NCBI GenBank assembly: GCA_018238155.1
Contig: JABCTZ010000041.1
Location: forward strand, 1 to 64,000
DNA length: 64,000 bases
Direction: 5' to 3'
Origin: Candidatus Heimdallarchaeota archaeon
GTDB taxonomy: Archaea > Asgardarchaeota > Heimdallarchaeia > JABLTI01
Positions 15,655 to 25,877 of the stretch are shown here, piece after piece. The position numbers and the translations under genes are program-made. The stretch's first letter is position 1. Each line of letters opens with the position of its first letter. The notes under the pieces were generated by a model, which ran no database searches, was not told the DNA's origin, and saw only the letters and a list, made by a program, of their open reading frames with translations.

Positions 15655-17748
15655 TCAACACTCTTCAATTTCTTTTTGCTTTTCGACCTTTGCTTTTACT
15701 AAAGGTAGTGCTCCACCTTGTTTGAGCATGTCAATTTCTTTGAATGAAAGGTTTACGCTTGTTGCAAAAGTAAATCCTTTCGTTGTATTTTCAACTTCAA
15801 TCTCAGAGATTCCCTCTTTCAATTGATCTAAATTCTTTATTACTAAATCGTCGCTTTGTTCTATTTTATCGTAAATGGTTTCATCTTTGAACTCTAATGG
15901 AAGCATTCCCCATTGTATTAGATTATCTCGATGTATTCTCGCAATGCTTTTTGCAATCACCGCACCAAGACCGAGCCACATCGGTGCAATTGCTGCATGT
16001 TCACGACTTGATCCTTGTCCGTAATTGCTTCCACCAACAATAATGAATACTCTTCGCTTGTTTTGTGGATTTAATGCTAATGCTCGTTCTACAAAAGTGT
16101 CATCAACAGGATTGAAAACAAATTGGGCAATTGCAGGAATATTTGACCTTAAAGGTAGCACCTTTGAACCTGCCATCATTATATCGTCTGTTGTGATGTC
16201 ATCACCAGTTTTAAGCAATACAGAACCTGTTATTTGATCCACTAAAGGATCATTTATTGGACAATCGACAATATTGGGCCCTTTAACAATACTAACAACA
16301 GCTCTTTCATTGTCATCTTCTAATGGAAAGATGAACATATTCTTCGAAGTGATGAATTGATCCGGTTCGTTGAAAACTTCTGGACTAATGTCTTTTTCCT
16401 GTAAGGGATCAACAAATCTTCCTCGAACAGCAATTAATGCAGCTGAAGCAGCACTCATAAGATAAGAACCGGCAGATTTTTCTCCAGATCTTCCAAAGAA
16501 GTTTCTGTTGAAAGTTCGACAAGATATGCTATTAGTAGGAGGTGTTTGACCCATTCCTATACATGGTCCACAAGTACACTCTAACATTCTTGCACCAGTT
16601 TCAAGGATATCTGCAAGTAATCCATCTCGAGCAATTTGTGTTACTACGTTTTTTGAACCTGGGGATATTGTTAAGCTGATATGTGGAGCTACTGCTTGTT
16701 TTTTCATCACAGATGCTGCAGTTGCTAAAGCAAGATATGAAGCATTTGTACAAGAACCAATACAGACTTGATCCACTTTTAAATCTCGAGAGTATAAACG
16801 TTCGATGTGTTCCTTGATATCTGTATGTACCTTTTCAGGCATATTTTTCACTATTTCATTAATAGGAGTACGTTCGACAAGTTTGCGTATGGAAACAACT
16901 GAACCTGGGCTATGAGGTAATGCAACATTTGGTTCAAGTTTTGATAAATTAATTTCAATAACTTGATCATATTTTGCATCTTTGTCAGCTTCTAATGGTG
17001 TATAATCCTCTCCCCTTCCTTGTGCTTTAAGAAAGTGTTGAGTTATTTCATCACTTGGAAAGATAGAAGTAGTTGGACCCAATTCGGCACCCATATTTGT
17101 AATTGTTGCTCTTTCCGGAGCAGTTAAATCTTTAACACCAGGACCAGAATATTCGAAAATTGCTTTTCTACCACCACGAACGCCTTTCATTTTTAGCAGC
17201 TCAAGAATAACATCCATTGCTGTAACCCATGGTTTTCGCAGTTTCCCTGAAAGATGAACTTTTATTATATTGGGATATTTGAGTTCGAATGGTTCGCCTG
17301 CCATTGTTGTTGCAATAACCAATCCACCAACACCAATTGCTAATGAGCCAACTCCACCTGCGGTGGGCGTATGTGAATCTGAGCCTAAGAGAATCTTCCC
17401 GGGAGCAGCGAAATTTTCAAGATGAACTTGATGAATAATGCCATTTCCAGGACGAGATAAAATAGCTCCTTTTTTTGCAGCGATTGAGCGCAAAAACTGA
17501 TGATCATCAGCATTTCTAAAGTCAGTTTGTAAAGTATTATGATCAATATAGGATACTGCCAAAGGAACTTTAATATCTGGAATATCAATGGCTTCGAATT
17601 CCAACCAAGCCATTGTTCCTGTAGCATCTTGTGTGATACATTGATCAACTTTAACAAATACCGGGTCACCAGGTTGATATTCTTCAACCTTCTTTCCAGA
17701 GATATCATGTGCTTCCAGTATTTTTTGGACAATATTTTTACCAGTCAT
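15655..17748 (-). CDS. acn: Aconitate hydratase
   Basis: A protein of 697 residues. [4Fe-4S] ligands are seen in CIGSCTNASYL and CTCGPCIGMGQTPP. Other family motifs are GSDSHTPTAGGVG, MGAELGPTTSIFPSD, GRSGEKSAGSYLMS and GSNYGQGSSREHAA in the swivel domain. The length fits the shorter monomeric aconitases of archaea and bacteria rather than 890-residue AcnA. It interconverts citrate and isocitrate in the cytoplasm. It lies 29 bp downstream of icd and just before citD. That placement ties it to citrate lyase and isocitrate dehydrogenase in one minus-strand operon. Confidence 0.95.
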   Translation of the reverse strand: MTGKNIVQKILEAHDISGKKVEEYQPGDPVFVKVDQCITQDATGTMAWLEFEAIDIPDIKVPLAVSYIDHNTLQTDFRNADDHQFLRSIAAKKGAILSRPGNGIIHQVHLENFAAPGKILLGSDSHTPTAGGVGSLAIGVGGLVIATTMAGEPFELKYPNIIKVHLSGKLRKPWVTAMDVILELLKMKGVRGGRKAIFEYSGPGVKDLTAPERATITNMGAELGPTTSIFPSDEITQHFLKAQGRGEDYTPLEADKDAKYDQVIEINLSKLEPNVALPHSPGSVVSIRKLVERTPINEIVKNMPEKVHTDIKEHIERLYSRDLKVDQVCIGSCTNASYLALATAASVMKKQAVAPHISLTISPGSKNVVTQIARDGLLADILETGARMLECTCGPCIGMGQTPPTNSISCRTFNRNFFGRSGEKSAGSYLMSAASAALIAVRGRFVDPLQEKDISPEVFNEPDQFITSKNMFIFPLEDDNERAVVSIVKGPNIVDCPINDPLVDQITGSVLLKTGDDITTDDIMMAGSKVLPLRSNIPAIAQFVFNPVDDTFVERALALNPQNKRRVFIIVGGSNYGQGSSREHAAIAPMWLGLGAVIAKSIARIHRDNLIQWGMLPLEFKDETIYDKIEQSDDLVIKNLDQLKEGISEIEVENTTKGFTFATSVNLSFKEIDMLKQGGALPLVKAKVEKQKEIEEC

Positions 17749-17777
17749 TATATTGTCTACCTTCTTGAGTAATTATT

Positions 17778-19079
17778 TCATAGATTAGTTATGATTGCTT
17801 CTGCAAATTCAGAAGTACCAATTGGTTCAACATCACTTAATTGTCTAGCAATATCATAAGTAACCTTTCTCTGAGCGATTGCTTTTTCAACACCAGAATT
17901 GATTATTTCTGCTGCTTCAGTCCAATCCATGTAATCAAGCATCATTATTGCTGAATAGATTACTGAACCGGGATTGACTTTGTTTAATCCCGCATGTTTT
18001 GGTGCAGTTCCATGTGTTGCTTCAAAAACAGCTGCTTTATCACCAACATTTGCTCCTGGAGCAAAACCTAACCCACCAACTTGTGCTGCAAGTGCATCAG
18101 AAATATAATCACCATTTAAGTTTGGCAAGGCAAGAACACCATATTCAGCTGGACGGAGAAGTATTTGTTGAAACATAGAATCAGCGATTCTGTCACTTAT
18201 CATAACTTTTCCTTCAGGTATTTTACCATCGAATTTATCGTAAACCTCTTTTTCGGTTATAACTGAATCAGCGAATTCTTCAGCAGCTAATTTGTAACCC
18301 CAGTCTTTGAATTTACCTTCAGTAAATTTCATAATATTGCCTTTGTGAACTAAAGTTACTTTATCAAATCCTTTCTCAAATGCATAATTAATTGCCATAC
18401 GAACTAATCTGGAAGTGTTAGCCCAAGACATTGGTTTAATACCAATACCAGATTCCATTGTGATATTCTTTCCAAGTTTATCATTAAGAAAAGTAATTAG
18501 CTTCTTTGCATCGGCAGATTCAGGCTCAAATTCAATTCCCGAATAAACATCTTCAATATTTTCTCTGAAAATAACCATATTGACATTTTCAGGATGCTTC
18601 ACTGGAGCAGGTACACCTTTGATATGTTTTGCCGGTCGGATACAAGAATAAAGGTCTAATTTTTGTCTAATAGCAACATTTAGGCTTCTAAAACCACCAC
18701 CAATAGGTGTTGTCAATGGTCCCTTAATAGCAATGACATGATCCACAATAGCATTTAGTGTATCTTTTGGTAAGTAAAGATCTCTCAATACTGCTGGGTC
18801 GAGCTCACTTAATTGTTCATCAGAATATTCTGCAGCATAGATTTTTCGTGCTTTGTCACCAGCAAATATTTCAAACCAAATGATTTCCTTTTTGCCATTG
18901 TAAGCTTTTTTAACTGCTGCATCAACTACTTTTTTCATTGCATCCATGATTTCTGGACCTATTCCATCTCCTGCAATATATGGTATAATAGGTTTATCAG
19001 GAACAATGTTTTTCCCACTATCATCTTTTGTTATTTTTTCTCCTGTTTTTGGTGGAGTTATTTTGTCATAGCCGCTCAT
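17778..19079 (-). CDS. icd: Isocitrate dehydrogenase (probably NADP-dependent)
   Basis: A protein of 433 residues of the bacterial/archaeal homodimeric type. Motifs are [30 protein letters not shown] (phosphorylatable/substrate Ser region), [24 protein letters not shown] and the cofactor segment [17 protein letters not shown]. Lys in GTAPKH occupies the position linked to NADP preference; NAD enzymes have Asp there. The adjacent Tyr of E. coli is His here, so cofactor choice should be tested. It catalyses isocitrate to 2-oxoglutarate plus CO2, or the reverse. It is the first gene of the icd-acn-citDEF operon. Confidence 0.94.
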   Translation of the reverse strand: MSGYDKITPPKTGEKITKDDSGKNIVPDKPIIPYIAGDGIGPEIMDAMKKVVDAAVKKAYNGKKEIIWFEIFAGDKARKIYAAEYSDEQLSELDPAVLRDLYLPKDTLNAIVDHVIAIKGPLTTPIGGGFRSLNVAIRQKLDLYSCIRPAKHIKGVPAPVKHPENVNMVIFRENIEDVYSGIEFEPESADAKKLITFLNDKLGKNITMESGIGIKPMSWANTSRLVRMAINYAFEKGFDKVTLVHKGNIMKFTEGKFKDWGYKLAAEEFADSVITEKEVYDKFDGKIPEGKVMISDRIADSMFQQILLRPAEYGVLALPNLNGDYISDALAAQVGGLGFAPGANVGDKAAVFEATHGTAPKHAGLNKVNPGSVIYSAIMMLDYMDWTEAAEIINSGVEKAIAQRKVTYDIARQLSDVEPIGTSEFAEAIITNL

Positions 19080-19415
19080 GAGATATCCTCACATTGGAAA
19101 TTTATTTTTTTGAATACTTTTGTACAAAAGTAACATGTATCCGAATGACCCTTTCAAAACGAGTTACATTTAAAATTATCCATTAATATTTATTAAAAAA
19201 AATCTGAACGTGCTTGTTTAAATAGATGTTTGAAAAATCAAATTGCTATTAAACAAATCATTTTTTTTTATTATTAATAGAATAGTTATTTTTACATTGT
19301 GAACAATAGAAGAAGCGTTTTGGCAAACAATTTATAAGTCTCTAAACGTAAAAAGAACTAATTTGTTGAGAAAGTAATTTTAGTTTGAGTAAAAAAAACA
19401 GGTTAAAAAACTAAA
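19080..19415. other. Divergent promoter region between icd and degV
   Basis: These 336 AT-rich bases separate the icd operon (minus) from the DegV gene (plus). A TATA-like TTTATAAG at 19331-19338 is well placed to drive a transcript starting near 19362, ahead of the ATG at 19416. No coding frame, tRNA or repeat was seen. Confidence 0.4.
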
Positions 19416-20330
19416 ATGGTGAAAAAACAAATGGGTCAAAAAAAAGTCGCTTTATTAACTTGTGCAGCTGCAGATATTCCTCCGGAATTAGAGAAGAAAT
19501 ATCAGATTACAATAGCTCCTGTATTGCTTAATTTTGAAGAAAAGTCATACAAAAGCTATGGTATTGAAAAGGGATTAACATGGGAAGAATTTTACAGAGT
19601 ATCAGAAAACGAAGTGCCATCAACCGCTATTCCAGGACCAGGACACTTTAAGAAAGCCTTCGATGAAGCCTTTGAAATCGCTGATTCCGTAATAGCTATT
19701 TTTATCTCACATAAAATGTCAGGAATGTTTCAAACTGCAACAAAAGTTGCAGATGAGTTCTTCAAAGATAAAGATGTTTCAGTTTATCATGGTGGAGTCT
19801 CTTGTGTAGGAACAGGAGCACTTGTAATTGAATGCTGTAAATTAGCTGAACAAGGTAAATCTAAAGCTGATATTGTTACCAAGCTAGAAGAATGGATTCC
19901 CCAAGCTAATTATTCAGGTATCATTAACACTCTGGACAATCTTGTTAAAACAGGTAGACTATCAAAAGCGAAAAAATTCTTTGCTGATATGCTAAAGTTC
20001 AAACCTGTACTTGGATACGTTGATGATGAGCTACATGTTTATGGAAACATTCGTGCAGATGATAAAATAATTATTTCTCAAATGAAGAAATTTGGTCAGA
20101 AAGCAATAGAGAATATTCATCCTGGAACAAGCACTCTCATTGTAAATCATTCACGCTGGTCCGAAGCAGGAAATGAAATAGCTGATTTCCTTAGAAAACT
20201 ACCAAACCACAATGTTGAAGTCATTGTTCAAGAAACAGGTGTAATTAACTCATTCTACACAGGAAAAAAACTATTAGCTCTAGGTTACATAGGTAAATAT
20301 GATCATAAATGGTTAATGAATACTAAATAA
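19416..20330 (+). CDS. DegV family fatty-acid-binding protein
   Basis: A protein of 304 residues. It follows the two-domain DegV pattern: an N-terminal strand with TCAAADIPPELEKKYQITIAPVLLNF, STAIPGPGHFKKAF, ISHKMSGMFQTA, then NTLDNLVKTGRLSKAK (equivalent to the LRRGGRI/GRIS segment) and a C-terminal domain ending GVINSFYTGKKLLALGYIG. DegV/FakB proteins bind a fatty acid. In bacteria they present it to a fatty acid kinase; archaeal partners are unknown. It is a single gene with its own promoter and hairpin 3' end. A second ATG lies at codon 6. Confidence 0.85.
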   Translation: MVKKQMGQKKVALLTCAAADIPPELEKKYQITIAPVLLNFEEKSYKSYGIEKGLTWEEFYRVSENEVPSTAIPGPGHFKKAFDEAFEIADSVIAIFISHKMSGMFQTATKVADEFFKDKDVSVYHGGVSCVGTGALVIECCKLAEQGKSKADIVTKLEEWIPQANYSGIINTLDNLVKTGRLSKAKKFFADMLKFKPVLGYVDDELHVYGNIRADDKIIISQMKKFGQKAIENIHPGTSTLIVNHSRWSEAGNEIADFLRKLPNHNVEVIVQETGVINSFYTGKKLLALGYIGKYDHKWLMNTK

Positions 20331-20336
20331 TTCATT
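20315..20336 (+). terminator. Hairpin with stop codon in the loop (degV 3' end)
   Basis: AATGAAT (20315-20321) pairs with ATTCATT (20330-20336). The loop ACTAAATA holds most of the TAA stop (20328-20330). A pyrimidine-rich stretch with T-runs follows to about 20360. Confidence 0.45.
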
Positions 20337-20538
20337 TTCCATCTATCTTCTTTTTTGTTCTTTATTTGATTGGAAATCGATCAGTTCTGAATAATTAATT
20401 GTCAAATACTTGAATTATATTTGTTATAACTACAAAAAGAATTATCTAACAATACAAATGTTAATTTAGTGAACGCATTAATAAATTTAGTAAAAAAATT
20501 AGCGAATATCTTAGAAATAAAAGGTTGAGTGAAACAAA

Positions 20539-20760
20539 ATGAAAGACAAAGAATTTGAAGATGTATTAGGCAAGAACATTCAAGCCACAGTAATAGATGG
20601 TATAATCTATCTCAAGATAGACCCATCAAAAAGACTAGGTGAATCTAAATCTGGTAAATCAGAAATAGTTGCTACCACAAGTGGCAATGTAAATTATGCA
20701 GGTATCAAATTAGGTATCAATGCCTACCTCCCAAAAACAAAAGTATCAAGCGATGAATAA
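20539..20760 (+). CDS. Small conserved hypothetical protein
   Basis: A protein of 73 residues starting at ATG 20539. The sequence KNIQATVIDGIIYLKIDPSKRLGESKSGKSEIVATTSGN, followed by AGIKLGINAYLP, looks like a small all-beta fold similar to short conserved archaeal proteins of unknown function. The pattern of alternating hydrophobic residues and the strong terminator at its end support a real gene. No motif for catalysis or metal binding is visible. It stands alone and converges on the beta-propeller gene. Confidence 0.65.
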   Translation: MKDKEFEDVLGKNIQATVIDGIIYLKIDPSKRLGESKSGKSEIVATTSGNVNYAGIKLGINAYLPKTKVSSDE

Positions 20761-20774
20761 AATCGCTTTTTTTT
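20748..20774 (+). terminator. Hairpin terminator with stop codon in the loop
   Basis: AAGCGAT (20748-20754) pairs perfectly with ATCGCTT (20762-20768). The loop GAATAAA contains the TAA stop (20758-20760). A run of T follows directly (20767-20774). This is the clearest intrinsic-terminator-like element in the window. Confidence 0.65.
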
Positions 20775-20804
20775 ATCCTACCTCTTACTCATTATAAAAA
20801 ACAA

Positions 20805-20848
20805 TCACAAAAAATAAAAAAAAATGAAATTAGATAAAATCTAATTTC
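20805..20848 (-). terminator. Hairpin terminator overlapping the stop codon (minus strand)
   Basis: GAAATTAGA (20826-20834) pairs with TCTAATTTC (20840-20848). On the minus strand the TAG stop of the propeller gene (20843-20841) lies in the 5' arm. The hairpin is followed by a long T-tract (complement of the A-runs at 20805-20824). Confidence 0.55.
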
Positions 20849-22914
20849 TTCGCTTTTTAATTATGACAAGTGTTACTAGGAAAGCTAAACCAGCAGTAAA
20901 TGCTAGGATTCTAAACCCCGGTAAAATAATTGATTCAGGTGGTGTTGTTGTTGGTGAATTTTCTGGCAGAGGATCTAAATCAGGATAAATCAGAGCAATT
21001 CTTAATCCACCAAAACCACTTGCAATGTAAACAGTGTTATCAATAACTTCTACACCATAGAAATAATCAATTTCTCCAGCAGAGAATGAGCCTATTTCTT
21101 CAATAGAATATGCACTTCGAACATCGAGAACCTTAAGACCATTAAAGCCAAGAGCGACATAGAGTAAACTATCTTGAATAGCAATATCTTCTATCCTCCA
21201 TGAATTCAGACCGGTGAAATTCGATGCATAAGTTGGGTTGGACACATCTGAAATATCAACAACTTCTAATAAATCATCACTAGATAAGAACAATAAATCT
21301 AAGTAAGAGTACATTTTTTCAGTATAACTTAGTGTCTTATAGCTATTTATTGCATTTATATCATTTAAATTAGAAGCATCTAAGATATGCACAGTATAAG
21401 TAGTATCTAACAGATAAATAATTTCATTGAACACTTGTATATCTCTAAGAGAATCATCAAGGTCTGTATAGGTTGAATATACCGTTATCATTGTCGGATC
21501 AGCTATATTCATAATCTGTAGATTTTCCGCTTCGAGTACGTAAAGGATATCGTTGCTAATACAGAACGAACTAGTATAGCCTATTGAAGTAATATTCATT
21601 ATTAGTTGTGGGAAAAGTGGATTAGCTATATCGAAAATCAGTATACCGGTCATATCTAAAACATAAACATAACTCTCATAGTATTCTATTTGTGTTGTAA
21701 ATGTATAGCCATCCCATTGACCTAATCCAAGTGGGCTGTTTGGATTTTGAACGTCAACTGTACTTAAAGTGATATTTCCATTTGAGATAAATGCAACATC
21801 TTCACCTATTGCTAAATCAAATGCATAACCAATTATTCCATATGCTAAGACTTTATTAGGACTACTAGCATCAGAAATATTATAACCTAGAAGTCCATTT
21901 GGTGCATCAATAAAGTATAAAGAATCACCATTTAGTTTTATTCCAGTAACCCAACCATCAAAGGATGTTTCAATAGTAGACACTAATACGGGTACATCCA
22001 AATTTGTTATATTGAGAATTTCGACACCATCTCTTTCATCTGCAACGTAAATTAGCTCCTCCTTAGAAGCTATATCAAGTGCAATTCCTCCGTTATCAAA
22101 AGATCCTTTAGCTATTGGTGAACTTATATCCGAGATATTGTAAATTGCTATACCATCTGTGTTTTTTGCTAAATAGATAATATCATCTTCGATTTCTACT
22201 TGATTTACAGTCGAACCATCATCATTTTCAAAGATTATTTCTTCAGAAATAGGGTCTGTTACATTTAATATCATGAAACCATGGTTGATCATTGCTAGAT
22301 ATGCGATGTTGTTTTTTACAGTTACACTTTGCACATCAATAGTTGCACCCGTTCTTGTGTTTATAACACCAGGCGTATATGGATCAGATACATTTACAAA
22401 AACAAGACCATCACCTCCACATGCAACAAAAGCAATTTTATCCTCAACAAAAACATCGTGAGTAATTGTTGCATTTAAGAGCAATGTTCCTGTAATGAAA
22501 GGCGAAATAGGGTTTGTTGCATTAACAATAATCAAGTTTTGATTTTCGTCAGCTACATAAACAAAACCATCATCAACATGTAAATTAGCAACTGATTCAC
22601 CTAAACGAATAACACTTTTCTTTACAACGGCAAATGGATTAGAAATATCAAAAATCAATAATCCATAATCCATTTGGCCATGCTAAAACATAAGCAAGAT
22701 CATTTTCAATTTCAACTTTACTTCCAAGGTAAAAGTTTTCATTCCAAGTTCCTGCAGATACAAAATCAACTGTAGAAGTATTTATACCAGGATATTTATT
22801 ATTATCTTCTCTTATTTGACTTACTATTGTAGGTAGTTCCATTGCGATTACATAGCTATTAACTATGAAAAGTAGTATTATTGCTATTACGCTAGAATTC
22901 TTCTTCGAAATCAT
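20841..22914 (-). pseudogene. LVIVD-type beta-propeller surface protein, frameshifted near residue 85
   Basis: Two overlapping frames together form one secreted protein of about 690 residues. The first frame (22914-22648) has a signal sequence (SVIAIILLFIVNSYVIA) and the propeller start. The second (to 20841) has about a dozen repeats of the LVIVD type, with units such as NGLLIFDIS, GLVFVNVSDPYTPG, GFMILNVTDP and GLKVLDVRSAY, then a C-terminal anchor ILPGFRILAFTAGLAFLV plus KKRRN. A 7-bp tandem duplication at 22658-22671 causes the frame change; removing one copy restores WPNGLLIFDISNP. It may be a recent pseudogene, a phase-variable gene or an assembly error. The role is probably adhesion or surface display. 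Confidence 0.8.
22658..22671 (-). repeat. 7-bp tandem duplication causing a frameshift
   Basis: ATAATCC occurs twice in a row (22658-22664, 22665-22671). On the coding strand this is GGATTAT twice. One copy gives an uninterrupted propeller frame; two copies shift it. Confidence 0.85.
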
Positions 22915-23150
22915 TTTACAACCTTTCCCAATTTTCCCGAATATTATTAATTAAAAATATCTCTGTTCATCTATATTATTATTACCTTCTAAATTGTTAG
23001 CTTAATTTTCAAGTAGTTTAGCCATCTGCTAATATGATAAAATTACATTTGTGTGAGCTAATATATTAGCTGATTTTTTTTATTGAAGAAATAAACTGTA
23101 AGCAGAAGGACTTTATAGTTCAAAGTAAATGTATAAATTGGGTTTCCATT

Positions 23151-23789
23151 ATGATAACTGATATAATAGCTTTTTTTGTATTTGTAATTTCTTTACTACT
23201 TTCAATAATTCTCTTATACGTTACTTTACAGAATCCTAAAACTCGAAAAGGGTCTCGAAGAGAAGTTTTGAAAAAATGGGTTTCATATCGTTTGATAGGC
23301 AATCCACAGGATGCTATTCAAGCTATTAGAAATCAAATAATCGTCAATGGTGCTTTTGTATCTGCTTTATTAGTTTTTACCGGTTTACTTGTTGGATTAT
23401 TTTCCAAAATTTTTACTAACACAAATATTTTTTTCTTAAATATTTTTCCAATGTTAAAAACAGGCACAGTTCAAGTTTTTGTTATTGGACTTTGTATTGT
23501 AGTTAGCTTATTCAGCTTTATTAATTCTAATCGAATGGCAACTAATTTGACTTTTTTAATAACAAGTAAAATTGATGAAAAAGAAAAGTCAGTAAATGAA
23601 CTCCACCTAACACAAGAAGCATTTAGAATAATGCAAAGATCTTGGATGGTAGGCATTCGCGGATTATTTTTCCTAATTGCAGCAATTACTTGGTTAATTC
23701 ATTCTCTAGTATTCATTATATGTACATTACTAATTTTGCTCTATGTAGCACTTATCCAAGATTTCTCCATTTTTGAAAGGAAAAAGTAA
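23151..23789 (+). CDS. DUF599-family integral membrane protein
   Basis: A protein of 212 residues with four hydrophobic segments: residues 3-28, about 67-88, 103-125 and 170-205. Between them lie the conserved polar stretches VLKKWVSYRLI, DAIQAIRNQIIVNGAFVSALL and SNRMATNLTFLI that characterise DUF599 proteins (N, W, RN and N-x-R features). Function unknown; members occur in bacteria, archaea and plants. It is divergent from the propeller gene and upstream of a large surface protein, with no sign of an operon. Confidence 0.7.
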   Translation: MITDIIAFFVFVISLLLSIILLYVTLQNPKTRKGSRREVLKKWVSYRLIGNPQDAIQAIRNQIIVNGAFVSALLVFTGLLVGLFSKIFTNTNIFFLNIFPMLKTGTVQVFVIGLCIVVSLFSFINSNRMATNLTFLITSKIDEKEKSVNELHLTQEAFRIMQRSWMVGIRGLFFLIAAITWLIHSLVFIICTLLILLYVALIQDFSIFERKK

Positions 23790-23930
23790 TCAAAAAATAC
23801 TATTCATATTATTAACGTATTCATTTCTAATAAACTTTTATTGTTTTTACAGTGAATAGTTGCACGAAGCAATAGTCTTTAATATATTGTATACCAATAT
23901 TCAATTATAATCTTACAATAAGGTGAAATT

Positions 23931-25538
23931 ATGAGGATTAAGAAAACATTAATTTTAGCTATGGTATTGATAATGCTTACCCCAGCAATATCATTACTAA
24001 GTGCAAATATTCCTGAAGAGGAAAATTTTGTACCAAATGACTATGATGATACAGTTGGTGTCATTGCAGGTGATACTCTGTTCTATAACATTGATCAACT
24101 TGTTCTACCAGAAGATATGCAACCAGAAAACATTACTATACCCGATTTATCAGACAACACAATCTTTGTAAAAGTAATGTATGTTGACAATAATTATTAT
24201 TATAATTCAACTCATACTGGAGTTCGTATCTGGTATTCTATTGGTTTTATGTTCGAGAAAGAGGTAACATTCGATTTAGATTTTACTGAATTGGATATAG
24301 ATATTGTTATTCCAAAAGGCGCAGCAACTCCTTCACCAGTTGTAGAAGGTGCTCCACACTTCCAAAATACAGATACAGCTCCATCATTCTTCTTCTTAAA
24401 CGACGATTGGGGAGATCACAAAACAAATCTACAAAACTTGGGATTCACAATCACAGAAACTACATCTGAATTTACAGCAACTTTCACAAATGGTACTGGT
24501 ACAGTTACTGGTACTTGGAGAAAAGCTGACGGTGTATTAACTCACATTCTTTTCGATGACGTTTACATGGGCAATATGGACGCAACAGGAATGACTGTTG
24601 AACTAAGCTTAGATAAATTAGAAAATCGACCATTAGCGGTTACAGTTGGAGACATAATTGAACTTGAAGTTGAAAACGCTGATATTACACTTACTGGTTC
24701 AGGCGATTTATACGATGATATTAATCAAACTGAATTCTCTGAAGTGCAAAGCACAATAGCTTCTATTGAAGGAAAAACATTTGTTAAATTCGTTATTAAC
24801 GAAGTTCATGGTATGTTTTATACTTGTTCAATGTATGTTTACGATATTGACGATGACAAAGTAAACAAAGTAACAGATGATGATCTTTACTTCAATGGAT
24901 TCCTCGGTTCAATTAAAACAAATGACTATCCAGAATATAATGGAGCAATTCATGATTATGCTCCAATGGGTCTTGCTCCAGTAGTTACTCCAGATTGGGA
25001 TATCTATGAAGGATATATGGACTTAGCTAGCACACTTTTTGGTGTGTATGTTGAAGAAATGCTAAAAGTCCTTACCATAGATGAAGATAAAGTTGTTTTC
25101 AACACCTTAACACCAACTTGGGGTTTCCAAAAGAAACAAGGTTATTACTACTTCCAACAAGCTTTAGACGCAGACATTGATATTAACATGACTAGTTCAG
25201 TTTCTCCAATGCTCGGTGTAAACGGCGTATTTGACGCAGGTTTCAGTATAGTTGCCAACGAAAAGATGTATCATGCATACCACAATAGTGGTGTTTTCGC
25301 AGGTTTCAGAGTAGAAGGAACAATAGATCAAACAATTTACGACACAACTAATTATACTGGTACAGGATTCGTAGTTGGAAACGTTCATTTAGTTTTTGAC
25401 TTCAAATTACGCAATCCAGACTTTAATCCACCAGATGCCTATGGCGGAGGATTTATCCCAGGATTCGAATGGCTTATTGCTATTCCAGCAATAATGGGTG
25501 TAGCAGCTATTAGTTTCATTTCTCGCAAGAGAAAGTAA
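23931..25538 (+). CDS. Large secreted surface protein with PGF-like C-terminal anchor
   Basis: A protein of 535 residues. The signal sequence is TLILAMVLIMLTPAISLLSA. The ectodomain is acidic and beta-rich and begins VGVIAGDTLFYNIDQL, the start seen in Asgard proteins with the choice-of-anchor S type domain. A second copy of the idea appears near residue 240 (AVTVGDIIELEVENADI). The C-terminus GGGFIPGFEWL, a hydrophobic helix and RKRK resemble PGF-CTERM sorting signals; the propeller protein ends similarly (ILPGFRIL). It is likely an abundant envelope protein, given its own promoter, good codon regularity and a strong terminator. No enzyme motif was found. Confidence 0.7.
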   Translation: MRIKKTLILAMVLIMLTPAISLLSANIPEEENFVPNDYDDTVGVIAGDTLFYNIDQLVLPEDMQPENITIPDLSDNTIFVKVMYVDNNYYYNSTHTGVRIWYSIGFMFEKEVTFDLDFTELDIDIVIPKGAATPSPVVEGAPHFQNTDTAPSFFFLNDDWGDHKTNLQNLGFTITETTSEFTATFTNGTGTVTGTWRKADGVLTHILFDDVYMGNMDATGMTVELSLDKLENRPLAVTVGDIIELEVENADITLTGSGDLYDDINQTEFSEVQSTIASIEGKTFVKFVINEVHGMFYTCSMYVYDIDDDKVNKVTDDDLYFNGFLGSIKTNDYPEYNGAIHDYAPMGLAPVVTPDWDIYEGYMDLASTLFGVYVEEMLKVLTIDEDKVVFNTLTPTWGFQKKQGYYYFQQALDADIDINMTSSVSPMLGVNGVFDAGFSIVANEKMYHAYHNSGVFAGFRVEGTIDQTIYDTTNYTGTGFVVGNVHLVFDFKLRNPDFNPPDAYGGGFIPGFEWLIAIPAIMGVAAISFISRKRK

Positions 25539-25552
25539 GTTAACTAACAAAT

Positions 25553-25588
25553 ATTGTGCGTTCTTCGCACAATTATACTCTTTTTTTT
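25553..25588 (+). terminator. Strong hairpin terminator
   Basis: ATTGTGCG (25553-25560) pairs perfectly with CGCACAAT (25566-25573) around TTCTT. A run of eight T follows at 25581-25588. It lies 14 bp after the stop codon of the surface protein. Confidence 0.7.
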
Positions 25589-25877
25589 ATCGGTTTTATT
25601 AAAACTTTATTAATGGATTTTTTTTGTTGCAAATCTATTCGATTGAATGCCTTAATATGATCATTTGAACTATTATAGCTGAATAATACTATAAAGGTGA
25701 AAAAATATGAGGATGAGGTATATTTTTTGTTTAAATAATCCTCACAATCAAATGAATTTGAACTGAAGATTAAAAAATAGTCAATGAATTGACATCTTGA
25801 TAAAAAGAAAGAATTAAAGAAAGCTTAAACTAATAAATACTCAGCTGATAATTTACATAGGAGCTAGACTTTCAAGA
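25589..25877. other. Intergenic, AT-rich, no gene seen
   Basis: Together with the terminator, about 340 bases lie between the surface protein and the TGS GTPase gene. A short start-like string (AAGGTGAAAAAATATGAGG, near 25694) begins only a very short frame. TATA-like strings near 25830 could drive the GTPase gene. Nothing else was seen. Confidence 0.4.
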
